A stretch of DNA of 64,000 nucleotides from AWTP1-13 sp963814055 (GCA_963814055.1 CAWFBJ010000017.1:665707-729706); one strand, 5' to 3'. Positions 39,260-48,897 are shown, counted from the first letter of the stretch. Numbers and translations: made by a program. Notes: generated by a model not told the origin, from the letters alone.

Positions 39260-40204
39260 ATGCCGACGGGTATTATCATCGGGCTGGGCTCGGGGCTCGT
39301 CTCTGCGCTGCTGTTCTATTCGGCAGCGCGGGGAGGGCCGGTATTGCGCCCAATTCTACTGTTCCTCATTCCGCTCCCATCGTTGGTCGCTGGTCTGGGT
39401 TGGGGGTGGCTGGCTGCGGTCGCGGCTGCCATCTCGGGCGCGGTCGCGGTTGGCACCATCGTCGGGGGAACTGTCGTTGTCGGCTATCTGCTGGCGCTCG
39501 GATTTCCGGTCGCGCTGGCAGCCTATCTCGCCTATCTCAGCCGTCCGAGCCCGGCCGACCCGGAAGCGCGCGAATGGTATCCGGCAGGTCGGCTGATGGC
39601 AGCCATGGCGATATACGCCGGTGCGTTGCCGATGATGCTGCTACCCGTGATTGGAGGCAGCTACGAGTCGCTGCGTCCACTCATGAGCGAGGTCTTGCAG
39701 CAGTTTGCCAAGCGTTGGCTCCCGCCAGGTACCAGCCTTTCTGAACAGGCGCTAGCTGAGCAGACGGATTTGGCGCTTTTCCTGCTGCCGGCCGGCTTTG
39801 CCGTGCAGTGGCTCATGGTGTGCACCCTCAACCTGTACCTGGCCGGCCGCATCGTGCTGGCATCAGGTCTCCTGGGGCGCAACTGGCCGGATCTCGCCTC
39901 GCTTGCTTATCCGCCCGGACTTGCCGTGCTCCTCGGCCTCGCTGTGCTGGCGGCTGCAGCCGGCGGCACCATCGGGCTCATCGGCGTGAGTTTCACCGGA
40001 GCGTTTGTGGGAGCTTATCTGCTCTGCGGATTGGCGCTAACGCACTTTATCGCCCGGCGGCGTGCGCCTTGGCTGACTTGGCTCGTCTATCTCGGACTTC
40101 TCTTCCTGTGGCCCTTCTTCATGCCCCTGGTGGTCTTGGCTGGGCTGTTGGACTCCACCCTTACGCTGAAGCAGCGCTTCGGCCCGTCCCCACCCTCAAC
40201 CTGA
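39260..40204 (+). CDS. DUF2232 family membrane protein
   Basis: A 314-residue polytopic inner-membrane protein (about eight to nine hydrophobic segments) found between rpsR and rplI in many alphaproteobacteria; it belongs to the DUF2232 (YybS-like) group. It starts MPTGIIIGLGSGLVSALLFY, contains FPVALAAYLAYLSRPSPADP and a polar loop around residues 135-175, and ends with membrane segments through WLVYLGLLFLWPFFMPLVVL. No catalytic motif is visible. Its position inside a ribosomal operon is conserved but its role is unknown. rplI begins 30 nt downstream. Confidence 0.9.
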   Translation: MPTGIIIGLGSGLVSALLFYSAARGGPVLRPILLFLIPLPSLVAGLGWGWLAAVAAAISGAVAVGTIVGGTVVVGYLLALGFPVALAAYLAYLSRPSPADPEAREWYPAGRLMAAMAIYAGALPMMLLPVIGGSYESLRPLMSEVLQQFAKRWLPPGTSLSEQALAEQTDLALFLLPAGFAVQWLMVCTLNLYLAGRIVLASGLLGRNWPDLASLAYPPGLAVLLGLAVLAAAAGGTIGLIGVSFTGAFVGAYLLCGLALTHFIARRRAPWLTWLVYLGLLFLWPFFMPLVVLAGLLDSTLTLKQRFGPSPPST

Positions 40205-40234
40205 TACGCGACACACAAGGAACGGAGCAGCACC

Positions 40235-40838
40235 ATGCAAGTCATACTCCTCGAGCGCATCGGCCGCCTCGGCCAGATGGGCGACGTGGTCAACGTGAAG
40301 AACGGCTATGCGCGCAATTTCTTGCTGCCTCAGAAGAAGGCGCTTCGTGCCAGCCCAGGAGAATCTTGCGCGTTTCGAAAAAGATCGCGGGCAACTCGAA
40401 GCCCGCGACCTCGAACTGAAGAAAGAAGCCGAGGCCGTGGCTGCCAAACTCGGTGGCAAGGCTTTCATTGTCATCAGGCAAGCAGGCGACACCGGTCAGC
40501 TCTACGGCTCGGTGACCCCGCGTGACATTGCCGAGACCGTCACGGCAGGAGGGTTCAGCGTCGACCGCCGCCAGATCGTGCTTGATCGGCCAATCAAGAC
40601 GCTTGGCATCCACCCCACGAAGGTTGCGCTGCACCCAGAAGTCATCGTGCAGATCTCGCTCAACGTGGCGCGCACCGAGGACGAGGCAGAGCGCCAAGCC
40701 CGCGGGGAGGATGTAACGGTCATCAAGGAGGAGGCGCCCACACTCGAGACTTTCAATCCCGACGCCGTGTTCGAGGAAGAAGCGCTTGCACAGCGTGAAG
40801 AGACCCAGGACGACGCCAAGGTACCGCCGGCAAACTAG
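40235..40838 (+). CDS. rplI: Ribosomal protein bL9 (frameshifted)
   Basis: bL9 is an elongated 50S protein. The N-terminal rRNA-binding domain is in frame 2: MQVILLERIGRLGQMGDVVN and VKNGYARNFLLPQKKALRA. One extra A at about 40352 shifts the frame; the next frame carries AQENLARFEKDRGQLEARDL, the connecting helix, and the C-terminal domain (GGKAFIVIRQAGDTGQLYGS, SVTPRDIAETVTAGGFSVDR, IKTLGIHPTKVALHPEVIVQ). An acidic tail (NPDAVFEEEALAQREETQDD) is longer than in E. coli, as usual in rhizobia. Corrected length about 200 residues. AAGGAACGGAGCAG precedes the ATG. Confidence 0.94.
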
Positions 40839-40870
40839 CGGCATTAACCACGCGTTGTATGACCTGCCTC

Positions 40871-40912
40871 TGCCTTCGGTTTTCCCGATTTTGCCGGGTT
40901 GAACCGAAGGCA
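40871..40912. terminator. Long perfect hairpin between rplI and cfa
   Basis: TGCCTTCGGTT (40871-40881) and AACCGAAGGCA (40902-40912) are exact inverted repeats of 11 bp; the 20-nt loop has an inner CCCG/CGGG stem. It lies 33 nt after the rplI stop and 15 nt before the cfa start. With no T-tract it may act as a factor-dependent terminator, an mRNA 3' protector for the ribosomal operon or a leader structure for cfa. Confidence 0.55.
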
Positions 40913-40926
40913 AACTGCACGCTAAA

Positions 40927-42225
40927 ATGGATGCAGCCAATACGGAGTGTAGTGCCGTGTTCCCGCTGCGTTTGCTCCTCCATCGCTTTGTGCGCCGCGG
41001 TCATCTGAGCGTTATCGACCATACAGGCCGGCGGCACGAATTCGGGACACGTGGGACCCTTCCAGCAGCCACTATTCGCCTCCACGACCCGGCTCTTTAC
41101 CGCCGCCTCGCGCTTCATCCCACGCTGCACGTAGGGCGGGCCTATGTGGACGGCACGCTGACGATCGCCGAGGGGCAGCTTTCCGACTTTCTCAACTTGC
41201 TGCTGATCAACGAGCAATTGGCCTCCCAGACGGGGTCCGGCGCGTTGAAAAGACGGCTGGAGGAGTTGGCGCGACTTGCCGCAGTCGTCAATCCGCCGGA
41301 ACGCGCCCGCCGCAACGTGCACCATCATTATGATCATGCGGCGAATTTCTATCGCTGCTTCCTCGACGAGGACCTGCAATATTCGTGTGCTTATTTCGCC
41401 AACGAGGCGCTCTCACTCGAGGAGGCTCAGGAAGCCAAGAAGCGGCACATTGCAGCCAAGCTCGATCTGCGGTCCGGACACCGGGTGCTCGATATCGGCT
41501 GCGGATTCGGCGGTATGGCTCTGTTCCTCGCCCGCAACTACGGGGTGCATGTCACGGGCATAACGCTCAGCACCGAACAGCTCAAGACTGCCCAGGAGCG
41601 GGCCGTCAAACAGGGCCTCACACGCCTGGTCGATTTCAGGTTCGAGGACTATCGCCACACGCGCGGTCCATTCGACCGCATCGTCTCCGTCGGCATGTTC
41701 GAGCATGTGGGGCGACCACACTACAGCCAGTTCTTCTCGCGCCTCGGACAGCTTCTCGCCGACGACGGTGTGGCGGTAGTCCACACGATCGGCCGGCAGA
41801 CGCTGCCGATGCCGATCAACGCGTGGATACGCGAAAACATCTTTCCGGGCGCTTATCTGCCAACGCTCTCTCAGTTATCGCCCTTGCTTGAGAAACAGAA
41901 CTACTGGTTGGCCGATTTCGAGAACCTGCGCCTGCATTACGCACTGACCCTTGCGGAATGGAACAGGCGTTTCCAGCGCAATATCGAAAAGGTCCGCGAG
42001 ATCGATCCCCTGCGCCACGACGAGCGCTTCTGCCGCTTGTGGGAGTTTTATCTGCAGGCCTGCGAATCAGGCTTCCGTCACAGCGGCCTCACGGTATTCC
42101 AGCTGCAGTTGACGAAAAAGATCGATGCGCTTCCGATCACGCGTGATTACATGTTCAGCGAGGAGCGCCGGCTGATGGCGGGCGAAGCTGGCGTGCCTGC
42201 GAGAGCGCGCCTGGCAGGAGAATAA
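40927..42225 (+). CDS. cfa: Cyclopropane-fatty-acyl-phospholipid synthase
   Basis: Cfa adds a methylene from SAM across the double bond of membrane phospholipid acyl chains. The 432-residue protein has an N-terminal lipid-binding domain (LHPTLHVGRAYVDGTLTIAE), the conserved NVHHHYDHAANFYRCFLDED and LQYSCAYFANEALSLEEAQE, the SAM motif HRVLDIGCGFGGMALFLARN, the catalytic region FDRIVSVGMFEHVGRPHYSQ, and a C-terminal segment (RLHYALTLAEWNRRFQRNIE; VFQLQLTKKIDALPITRDY). ATG at 40927 is preceded by a large hairpin. Monocistronic by spacing (103 nt to dnaB). Confidence 0.95.
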   Translation: MDAANTECSAVFPLRLLLHRFVRRGHLSVIDHTGRRHEFGTRGTLPAATIRLHDPALYRRLALHPTLHVGRAYVDGTLTIAEGQLSDFLNLLLINEQLASQTGSGALKRRLEELARLAAVVNPPERARRNVHHHYDHAANFYRCFLDEDLQYSCAYFANEALSLEEAQEAKKRHIAAKLDLRSGHRVLDIGCGFGGMALFLARNYGVHVTGITLSTEQLKTAQERAVKQGLTRLVDFRFEDYRHTRGPFDRIVSVGMFEHVGRPHYSQFFSRLGQLLADDGVAVVHTIGRQTLPMPINAWIRENIFPGAYLPTLSQLSPLLEKQNYWLADFENLRLHYALTLAEWNRRFQRNIEKVREIDPLRHDERFCRLWEFYLQACESGFRHSGLTVFQLQLTKKIDALPITRDYMFSEERRLMAGEAGVPARARLAGE

Positions 42226-42328
42226 GGTTGCAGCGCCTATACTATTGGCTCTGTGCATAACTGGGATAACGCGCCTGCCCAAGCCTCGTTCTAGCCCGAC
42301 GTAAAGCGAATCCGCCTAGTGCAGGCGC

Positions 42329-43858
42329 ATGATCTCCACAGCACGCCGATCCCCCGCCGAGGCAGCGGAAAAAACCGCCTCGCCCGATACGCTGCCCTTC
42401 CGGGCGGCCCCCCACAATCTCGAGGCCGAGCAGGCACTGCTCGGTGCCATCCTCGTCAACAACGAGGCACATGACCGCGTCTCGGGCTTTCTCGAGCCGC
42501 AACATTTCTACGATCCGCTGCATCAGCAGATTTACGAAACCGCGGCCAAGCTGATCGCTAACGGCAAACAGGCCACCCCGATCACGCTCAAGACCTTCTT
42601 TGAGACGGCAGAGCCGATCGATGCCACGCTGACCGTTTCCCAGTATCTGGGGCGCCTCGCCGCCAACGCCGCCACCATCATCAATGCTCGCGACTACGGC
42701 CGCACCATTTACGATCTCGCCTCCCGGCGCCAGCTCATCGTAATCGGCGAGGACATGGTCAATACCGCCTATGACAGTCCGGTGGATTTCCCGCCCAAGG
42801 AGCAGATCGAGGAAGCGGAGACGCGTCTTTTCTCACTGGCCGAGACCGGAAAGTACGGCCAGGGCTTTTCGTCGTTCTCCAGCGCGCTGACAGCCGCCGT
42901 CGAGATGGCAAACGCCGCCTACCAGCGCGACGGGGGCCTGTCCGGCATTGCCACGGCACTCAAGGCGCTCGACGGCAAGATGGGTGGTCTGCAGCCCTCG
43001 GACCTGATCATCCTCGCCGGCCGCCCCTCCATGGGCAAGACCGCACTGGTCACCAACATCGCCTTCAATATCGCCCGGGCCCGCGCGCGCTCGCTCAGAG
43101 ACCGTCCTGACCTCAGCCCGAACGATCCCGCGCACGACGGCGCAGTTGTGGGCTTCTTCTCGCTCGAAATGTCGGCCGAACAGCTCGCCACGCGCATCAT
43201 GTCAGAGCAGGCCGGCATTCCGTCCGAGAAAATCCGGCGTGGCATGATCGAAGAGGTGGAGTTCAAGCGCCTAGTCGAAGCCAGTCAGGAAATGGCCAGC
43301 CTGCCTCTGTTCATCGATCAGACGGGCGGTATTTCCATTGCCCAGCTCGCCGCCCGTGCCCGCCGCCTCAAGCGCCAACAGGGCCTTGGGCTCATCATAG
43401 TCGACTACCTGCAACTGCTGACCGGCTCCGCCCGGCGTTCGTCCGAAAACCGGGTGCAGGAAGTGTCCCAGATCACCACCAGCATGAAAGCCCTGGCCAA
43501 GGAACTCAATGTTCCGATCATCGCGCTGTCCCAGCTCTCACGCGCCGTCGAGAACCGCGAAGACAAGCGCCCGCAGCTCGCAGACCTGCGTGAATCGGGG
43601 TCAATCGAGCAGGACGCCGACGTGGTCATGTTCGTGTATCGTGAAGAGTACTATGTTGAACGTGCCAAGCCGTCAGAGGGCACGGCTGAGTTCCAAGAAT
43701 GGATGGAAAAGATGAAGCTGATCAGCGGACGGGCTGAAGTGATCATCGGCAAACAACGTCATGGACCCGTCGGCACAGTGGATCTGCAGTTTGAGGCTAG
43801 TGTGACCCGCTTCAGCGATCTTGCACACGATGCCTATATACCGGCGAGGAAGGATTGA
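42329..43858 (+). CDS. dnaB: Replicative DNA helicase DnaB
   Basis: DnaB is the hexameric 5'-3' replication-fork helicase. The 509-residue protein has the N-terminal collar domain (LPFRAAPHNLEAEQALLGAI), a linker, and the RecA-like domain with Walker A IILAGRPSMGKTALVTNIAF, Walker B GLGLIIVDYLQLLTGSARRS, and DnaB motifs VPIIALSQLSRAVENREDKR and DLRESGSIEQDADVVMFVYR. No intein is present. The stop overlaps the alr start. Length is normal for rhizobia. Confidence 0.97.
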   Translation: MISTARRSPAEAAEKTASPDTLPFRAAPHNLEAEQALLGAILVNNEAHDRVSGFLEPQHFYDPLHQQIYETAAKLIANGKQATPITLKTFFETAEPIDATLTVSQYLGRLAANAATIINARDYGRTIYDLASRRQLIVIGEDMVNTAYDSPVDFPPKEQIEEAETRLFSLAETGKYGQGFSSFSSALTAAVEMANAAYQRDGGLSGIATALKALDGKMGGLQPSDLIILAGRPSMGKTALVTNIAFNIARARARSLRDRPDLSPNDPAHDGAVVGFFSLEMSAEQLATRIMSEQAGIPSEKIRRGMIEEVEFKRLVEASQEMASLPLFIDQTGGISIAQLAARARRLKRQQGLGLIIVDYLQLLTGSARRSSENRVQEVSQITTSMKALAKELNVPIIALSQLSRAVENREDKRPQLADLRESGSIEQDADVVMFVYREEYYVERAKPSEGTAEFQEWMEKMKLISGRAEVIIGKQRHGPVGTVDLQFEASVTRFSDLAHDAYIPARKD

Positions 43859-45015
43859 CGGGAACGACACCAGCGCCGACCGGCATCCTCCGCCCGCGGG
43901 CGCCCATCCCGTTGTCTGCGCGCGCCGTTCTCAATGTCGACCTCGCGGCATTGCGTGCCAACTGGGCCAGACTCAATGAGGTCTCGGGCCGCGCGGAATG
44001 TGCCGGCGTGATCAAGGCCGATGCTTATGGCCTGGGACTTGCGCCCATTGCCCGGGCGCTGACCAGTGAAGGCTGCAAGACCTTTTTCGTGGCCACCGTG
44101 GACGAGGGGCGCACCGCGCGCGAGGTGCAACCCGGCGCGACCATCTACGTGCTCGACGGTCTCCTGCCCGGGGCCGAAGCCCACTATGCGGGCTTCGACC
44201 TGCGCCCTGCTCTCTCCAGCCTCGCCGAGGTGCGCGATTGGGCAGCCTACAGCCGGGCGCGCGGGCGCAGACTTGCCGCAGCCCTGCATATCGATACCGG
44301 GATCAATCGACTTGGGATGTCGGAGAGCGAGGTCGAGCAGCTGGCGGCGGAGCCCGGTCTGCTGGCCACCTTCGAGACGACTTTGGTGATGAGCCACCTC
44401 GCCTGCGCTGACGAACCCGGCAACCCCATGAACGCACAGCAACGCGACCGCTTCAATCTGCTGCGCGCCAAGCTTCCGCCAGCACCGGCAAGCTTGTCCA
44501 ACTCGGGCGGTACATTTTTGGGTTCAGGATTCCATTTCGATGTCGTCAGGCCAGGGATCGCGCTTTACGGCGGACGTGCACATGAAAACAAGCCGAACCC
44601 CATGCGCACGGTTGTGCGCCTTGCGGCAAAGATTCTCCAGGTGCACGAGGTGCCTGCCGGCGCAACGGTCGGCTACGGCGCCATCTTCAAAGTGCAGCGG
44701 GATTCGCGCATCGCCACCATCGCTTGCGGCTATGCCGACGGTTTCCTGCGTGCGCTGAGCGTTGCCACAGGCGCGTCAGGCCCTGTCGGCTATATCGGCG
44801 ATTATCCCGTACCCATCGTTGGGCGTGTGTCGATGGATAACATCACTGTCGATGTGACGGACGTGCCCGAAGAACTGACACGCCGCGGCGGATGGGTGGA
44901 GGTCATGGGTGAACGTGTCACCGTGGACGACCTGACGGACCGGGCGGGCACCATTGGCTACGAACTCCTGTCACGACTTGGACCGCGCGTTCACCGCGTC
45001 TACGAGGGAGCCTGA
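43855..45015 (+). CDS. alr: Alanine racemase
   Basis: Alr is a fold-type III PLP enzyme that makes D-alanine for peptidoglycan. The 386-residue product contains ARAVLNVDLAALRANWARLN, the PLP lysine in CAGVIKADAYGLGLAPIARA, LHIDTGINRLGMSESEVEQL, FDVVRPGIALYGG and the catalytic tyrosine region AGATVGYGAIFKVQRDSRIA, ending in ELLSRLGPRVHRVYEGA. Start is TTG at 43855, overlapping the dnaB stop; the first 20 residues are not conserved, so a later start is possible. The radA start follows within 7 nt. Confidence 0.95.
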   Translation: MTGTTPAPTGILRPRAPIPLSARAVLNVDLAALRANWARLNEVSGRAECAGVIKADAYGLGLAPIARALTSEGCKTFFVATVDEGRTAREVQPGATIYVLDGLLPGAEAHYAGFDLRPALSSLAEVRDWAAYSRARGRRLAAALHIDTGINRLGMSESEVEQLAAEPGLLATFETTLVMSHLACADEPGNPMNAQQRDRFNLLRAKLPPAPASLSNSGGTFLGSGFHFDVVRPGIALYGGRAHENKPNPMRTVVRLAAKILQVHEVPAGATVGYGAIFKVQRDSRIATIACGYADGFLRALSVATGASGPVGYIGDYPVPIVGRVSMDNITVDVTDVPEELTRRGGWVEVMGERVTVDDLTDRAGTIGYELLSRLGPRVHRVYEGA

Positions 45016-45021
45016 TTGCAC

Positions 45022-46395
45022 ATGGCCAAGGCCGCCCGAAGCCTGTTCGTGTGCCAGAACTGCGGCGCAGTCGCCCCGCGCTGGACCGGCAAGTGTGCGG
45101 CCTGCGGTGAATGGAACACCATTATCGAGGAAGCCCAGGCAGCAGCGGTGCCGGGCACGGGCTTGGCCAAGTCTTCCAAGGGACGCGCCGCCGAATTGCG
45201 CCTGCTGGCTGACACGGATGGCGACAAGCTCGAACGCATGCCGACGGGTCTTGCCGAACTCGATCGTGTGACGGGCGGCGGCATCGTGCCGGGCTCCGCG
45301 CTGTTGATTGGTGGCGAACCGGGGATCGGCAAATCGACGCTGCTGCTGCAGGTGGCCGCGGCCTTTGCTGTCTCCGGAAGGAGGGCCGTCTACTTCACCG
45401 GCGAGGAGGCGACCGCCCAGGTGCGCTTGCGCGCCGAGCGGCTAGGCTTGGTCCAGGCACCTCTGGCACTGGCCAGCGAAACGAGCTTGTCCAACGTGCT
45501 GGCAACGCTGGCCGAGGGCAAGCCCGCGGATCTCGTTGTGATCAATTCGATCCAGACGCTGTGGGCCGATGGGCTGGAGGCCGCGCCGGGAACCGTGAGC
45601 CAGGTGCGCGCGGCCGCCCAAGCATTGATACGGTTCGCCAAGACCGAGGGCTCGGCGCTGCTTATTGTCGGGCATGTCACCAAGGATGGCCAGATCGCCG
45701 GCCCCAAGGTCATCGAGCACATGGTCGATACAGTGCTTTATTTCGAGGGCGACCGTGGGCACCCATTCCGCATCTTGCGGGCCACCAAGAATCGTTTCGG
45801 CGCAACCGATGAAATCGGCGTGTTCGAGATGGCCGCCGAAGGTCTGCGCGAGGTCGCCAACCCGTCCGAGCTGTTTCTCGGTGATCGGCTGGCATCGGCG
45901 CCAGGCTCGGCCGTGTTCGCGGGCGTCGAAGGCACGCGACCCATTCTCGTCGACATACAGGCGCTGGTCGTCCCTTCCGGCCTCGGGACGCCGCGACGGG
46001 CGGTGGTGGGTTGGGACTCCAATCGCCTCTCCATGCTGCTCGCCGTAATCGATGCGCGGTGCGGCATCAGCTTCGCCCAGCATGATGTTTATCTGAATGT
46101 CGCCGGCGGACTGAAGATCACGGAACCGGCAGCGGACTTGGCAGCCGCCGCAGCTCTTCTCTCTTCAATCTCCAATGTTGCGCTGGGCCCCCACGACGTC
46201 TACTTCGGCGAGATCAGCTTGTCGGGGGCTGTTCGGCCGGCTGGTCATATGTCATCGCGTCTCAAGGAGGCCCGAAAGCTGGGGTTCAAGCGGGCGACCT
46301 TGCCGGCGGCAGGAGACCTTGACGAAGCTGCCGCCAAGCTTGACCTGTTGCGTCTCGCTCACGTGAAGGGCTTGGCTGACGCGCTCGGTCTGTGA
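45022..46395 (+). CDS. radA: DNA repair protein RadA
   Basis: RadA is a RecA-like helicase that extends recombination intermediates. The 457-residue protein has the N-terminal C4 zinc finger (FVCQNCGAVAPRWTGKCAAC), Walker A LIGGEPGIGKSTLLLQVAAA, the RadA-specific KNRFG motif (RATKNRFGATDEIGVFEMAA) and a C-terminal Lon-protease-like domain (AGGLKITEPAADLAAAAALL; FGEISLSGAVRPAGHMSSRL). ATG at 45022; a TTG two codons earlier has a better-placed GGGAG. dnaB-alr-radA-cvpA-purF is a standard alphaproteobacterial order. Confidence 0.96.
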   Translation: MAKAARSLFVCQNCGAVAPRWTGKCAACGEWNTIIEEAQAAAVPGTGLAKSSKGRAAELRLLADTDGDKLERMPTGLAELDRVTGGGIVPGSALLIGGEPGIGKSTLLLQVAAAFAVSGRRAVYFTGEEATAQVRLRAERLGLVQAPLALASETSLSNVLATLAEGKPADLVVINSIQTLWADGLEAAPGTVSQVRAAAQALIRFAKTEGSALLIVGHVTKDGQIAGPKVIEHMVDTVLYFEGDRGHPFRILRATKNRFGATDEIGVFEMAAEGLREVANPSELFLGDRLASAPGSAVFAGVEGTRPILVDIQALVVPSGLGTPRRAVVGWDSNRLSMLLAVIDARCGISFAQHDVYLNVAGGLKITEPAADLAAAAALLSSISNVALGPHDVYFGEISLSGAVRPAGHMSSRLKEARKLGFKRATLPAAGDLDEAAAKLDLLRLAHVKGLADALGL

Positions 46396-46516
46396 GATGG
46401 TGGAAAGACGTCAGGTTGCATGAGCATGCGCCCAGTGCCTTGGGCTTGGCGCCCCGGAACGGTAGTTCGGACCAATCTACACTTCTCTTGGTCGATTGAA
46501 GCGAAGGTTGCACCTC

Positions 46517-47203
46517 ATGATCGCAGGCATTCTTACCTATCTCGATGCCGCCCTGCTTGCCATTGTGGCCATCTCCGGGCTGGTCGCCATGTACCGGGGT
46601 TTTACGCGCGAAGTGCTCTCTATTCTGTCCTGGGTAGTAGCGGGTTTGGCGCTCCTCTACTTCATCAGGTCCCACCGTGACCTGGCAGAAAAAGTCGCCA
46701 TGCAGTTCTCAAGCCCGGTGCAGACGGTGCACGTGTATATCGCCCAGGTCGCCATCGGGGCGATCATCTTCTTGTTCGTATTGATCGTTGTTCATCTCAT
46801 TACGTCGCACATCTCCGACACCGTCCTGGATAGCCGTGTCGGCGCCATCGATCGCATCCTTGGCCTAGCCTTTGGTGTGGTGCGCGGGTTCGTTCTGGTC
46901 GTCATTCCGTACATGTTCGCCGTCTCCTTCGTCTGCAAGGACGGGGCGACCCGCGCCCTGTCGCAAGGCTGCCAGCACGGAGAACTGCCTCGCTGGGTCG
47001 AAGATGCCAGATCTTTGGGAATGATCAGCCAAACCAGCGGAACGCTTTACGGCATTCTCTCGCGCTACGTGCCCTCGGCACTGTCCGGCGAGCAACAGCA
47101 GGGGCTTCTACCGAATATTCACCACAACTCCTTCGCCGCACCCCATGGCAAGCCCCTGAAACTTGGCTTATATCCAGGGGGCTCCGCGCACCCGGGTACC
47201 TGA
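46517..47203 (+). CDS. cvpA: CvpA family membrane protein
   Basis: CvpA proteins are small inner-membrane proteins needed for envelope stress tolerance and colicin V production in E. coli, often next to purF as here. The 228-residue protein has four hydrophobic segments (DAALLAIVAISGLVAMYRGF; VLSILSWVVAGLALLYFIRS; IAQVAIGAIIFLFVLIVVHL; GFVLVVIPYMFAVSFVC). A Pro/Gly-rich polar tail of about 70 residues follows. The ATG at 46517 lies 13 nt after AAGG; a TTG at 46496 is in frame. It ends 48 nt before purF. Confidence 0.9.
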   Translation: MIAGILTYLDAALLAIVAISGLVAMYRGFTREVLSILSWVVAGLALLYFIRSHRDLAEKVAMQFSSPVQTVHVYIAQVAIGAIIFLFVLIVVHLITSHISDTVLDSRVGAIDRILGLAFGVVRGFVLVVIPYMFAVSFVCKDGATRALSQGCQHGELPRWVEDARSLGMISQTSGTLYGILSRYVPSALSGEQQQGLLPNIHHNSFAAPHGKPLKLGLYPGGSAHPGT

Positions 47204-47251
47204 GCGCGACGGCGGAGCCTGGTGCTGAACCGCGCTTTTAGCGAGGCCTGC

Positions 47252-48736
47252 ATGGAGGTTCCGATCGGAAAGGGTGCCAATGCGGCTGCCTTGACGCGGC
47301 ACCAGGACGATCGCCTTCGCGAGGAGTGCGGTGTCTTCGGCGTATTCGGCCACGAGGATGCTGCGGCCCTCACCGCGCTCGGCCTTCACGCCTTGCAGCA
47401 TCGAGGTCAGGAGGCTGCCGGCATCGTCACGTTCGACGGCGGTCACTTTCACTCCGAGCGCCGCCTCGGCCTCGTCGGCGACAACTTCAACAAAGCCGAA
47501 GTAATCGGCAGGCTCAGGGGCCATATTGCGCTCGGCCACAATCGCTACTCGACGACCGGCGATACCATTCTACGCAACGTACAGCCCCTGTTCGCCGACC
47601 TGGACACCGGCGGATTTGCGGTTGCTCATAACGGCAATCTGACCAACGCGTTGTCGCTGCGGCGCGAGCTCATCTCCTCTGGCGCCATTTGCCAGTCGAC
47701 CTCTGACACGGAAGTCATTCTGCACCTCATTTCCCGCTCCAAGCGCCGGCGCATTGTCGAGCGCTTCGTGGACGCGCTGCTGCAGATCGAAGGCGCCTAT
47801 GCCCTGGTCTGTCTCACCAACGACATGCTGATCGGCGCGCGGGACCCAATCGGTATCCGGCCCCTCGTGTTGGGCAAGCTGGGTTCCACGCATGTACTTG
47901 CGTCGGAAACCTGCGCGCTCGACATCGTCGGCGCCGAGTTCGTGCGCGAGATCGAGAACGGCGAAATCGTGACCATCACCGCCGACGGCGTCGAAAGTCA
48001 TCGTCCGTTTCCTAAACGTCCGGCTCGTCCGTGCATCTTCGAGTACATCTACTTCTCGCGCCCCGACTCCATCGTCGGCGGCCTAAATGTGTACGATATC
48101 CGCAAGCGAATGGGCGTGCAGCTTGCACGCGAAGCCCCGGCCAAGGCCGACGTGATCATCCCGATCCCGGATTCCGGCGTGCCCGCGGCCATCGGCTATG
48201 CCCAGGAGAGCGGCACGCCGTTCGAGCTTGGCATCATCCGCAATCACTATGTCGGCCGCACCTTCATCGAGCCCGAGCAGCGCATCCGCCAACTTGGCGT
48301 CAAGCTCAAGCACTCGGCCAACGCCAGCGCCGTGCGCGGCAACAGCATTGTCCTGATCGACGACAGCGTCGTGCGGGGCACAACCTCGAAGAAGATCGTA
48401 CAGATGATGTTCGAGGCCGGCGCTCGCGAGGTGCATCTACGCGTATCGAGTCCGCCTATCACGCACTCCGATTTCTACGGCATCGACACACCATTGGCTT
48501 CTGAACTGCTGGCCGCCAATATGAGCGTGGAGGAGATGTGCGCCTTCGTTGGCGCCACCAGTCTCGCTTTCCTATCCGTCGACGGCATCTATCGCGCAAT
48601 CGGCTATGAGAAGCGCGACAATCGCAGTCCCCAATTCACCGACCATTGCTTCACCGGCGATTATCCGACGACCCTGACGGATCAGAACGGACCGGTGCAT
48701 GCCGGGCAACTCTCGTTTCTTTCGGAAGTGCGCTAG
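47252..48736 (+). CDS. purF: Amidophosphoribosyltransferase PurF
   Basis: PurF catalyses the first step of purine synthesis, transferring glutamine ammonia to PRPP. The glutaminase domain starts at the nucleophile Cys in LREECGVFGVFGHEDAAALT (exposed by propeptide cleavage), with HNGNLTNALSLRRELISSGA; the PRTase domain has the PRPP motif SIVLIDDSVVRGTTSKKIVQ. Cysteines typical of [4Fe-4S]-type PurF cannot be assigned with certainty. Start is either ATG 47252 or GTG 47222 (GGCGGAG upstream). 494 residues from the ATG. A short hairpin follows at 48763. Confidence 0.96.
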   Translation: MEVPIGKGANAAALTRHQDDRLREECGVFGVFGHEDAAALTALGLHALQHRGQEAAGIVTFDGGHFHSERRLGLVGDNFNKAEVIGRLRGHIALGHNRYSTTGDTILRNVQPLFADLDTGGFAVAHNGNLTNALSLRRELISSGAICQSTSDTEVILHLISRSKRRRIVERFVDALLQIEGAYALVCLTNDMLIGARDPIGIRPLVLGKLGSTHVLASETCALDIVGAEFVREIENGEIVTITADGVESHRPFPKRPARPCIFEYIYFSRPDSIVGGLNVYDIRKRMGVQLAREAPAKADVIIPIPDSGVPAAIGYAQESGTPFELGIIRNHYVGRTFIEPEQRIRQLGVKLKHSANASAVRGNSIVLIDDSVVRGTTSKKIVQMMFEAGAREVHLRVSSPPITHSDFYGIDTPLASELLAANMSVEEMCAFVGATSLAFLSVDGIYRAIGYEKRDNRSPQFTDHCFTGDYPTTLTDQNGPVHAGQLSFLSEVR

Positions 48737-48762
48737 ACCGTTGCTGCGGAGCTGGCCGGGCG

Positions 48763-48777
48763 TCGCACGAAGTGCGA
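48763..48777 (+). terminator. Short hairpin after purF
   Basis: TCGCAC and GTGCGA (48763-48768, 48772-48777) form a perfect 6-bp stem with a GAA loop, 26 nt beyond the purF stop. No T-tract follows, so it is only a possible terminator or 3' end stabiliser. Confidence 0.35.
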
Positions 48778-48897
48778 TGCCAATTACATTTGCGTAATCT
48801 CTCGCGGCCGCATACTCCCGCCAACATCCATCCCTATAGAGCAGAACGATTTGCACGGCACTGTACGAGCGCCGGGCAGCTTGCAGGAGCAGCAGCC

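Noticed and set aside
48646..48897. In-frame upstream extension of the exported binding-like protein by 84 residues.
   Set aside because: It overlaps the end of purF, is Arg/Cys-rich, and would bury the obvious signal peptide that starts at the ATG at 48898 behind CAGGAGCAGCAGCC.
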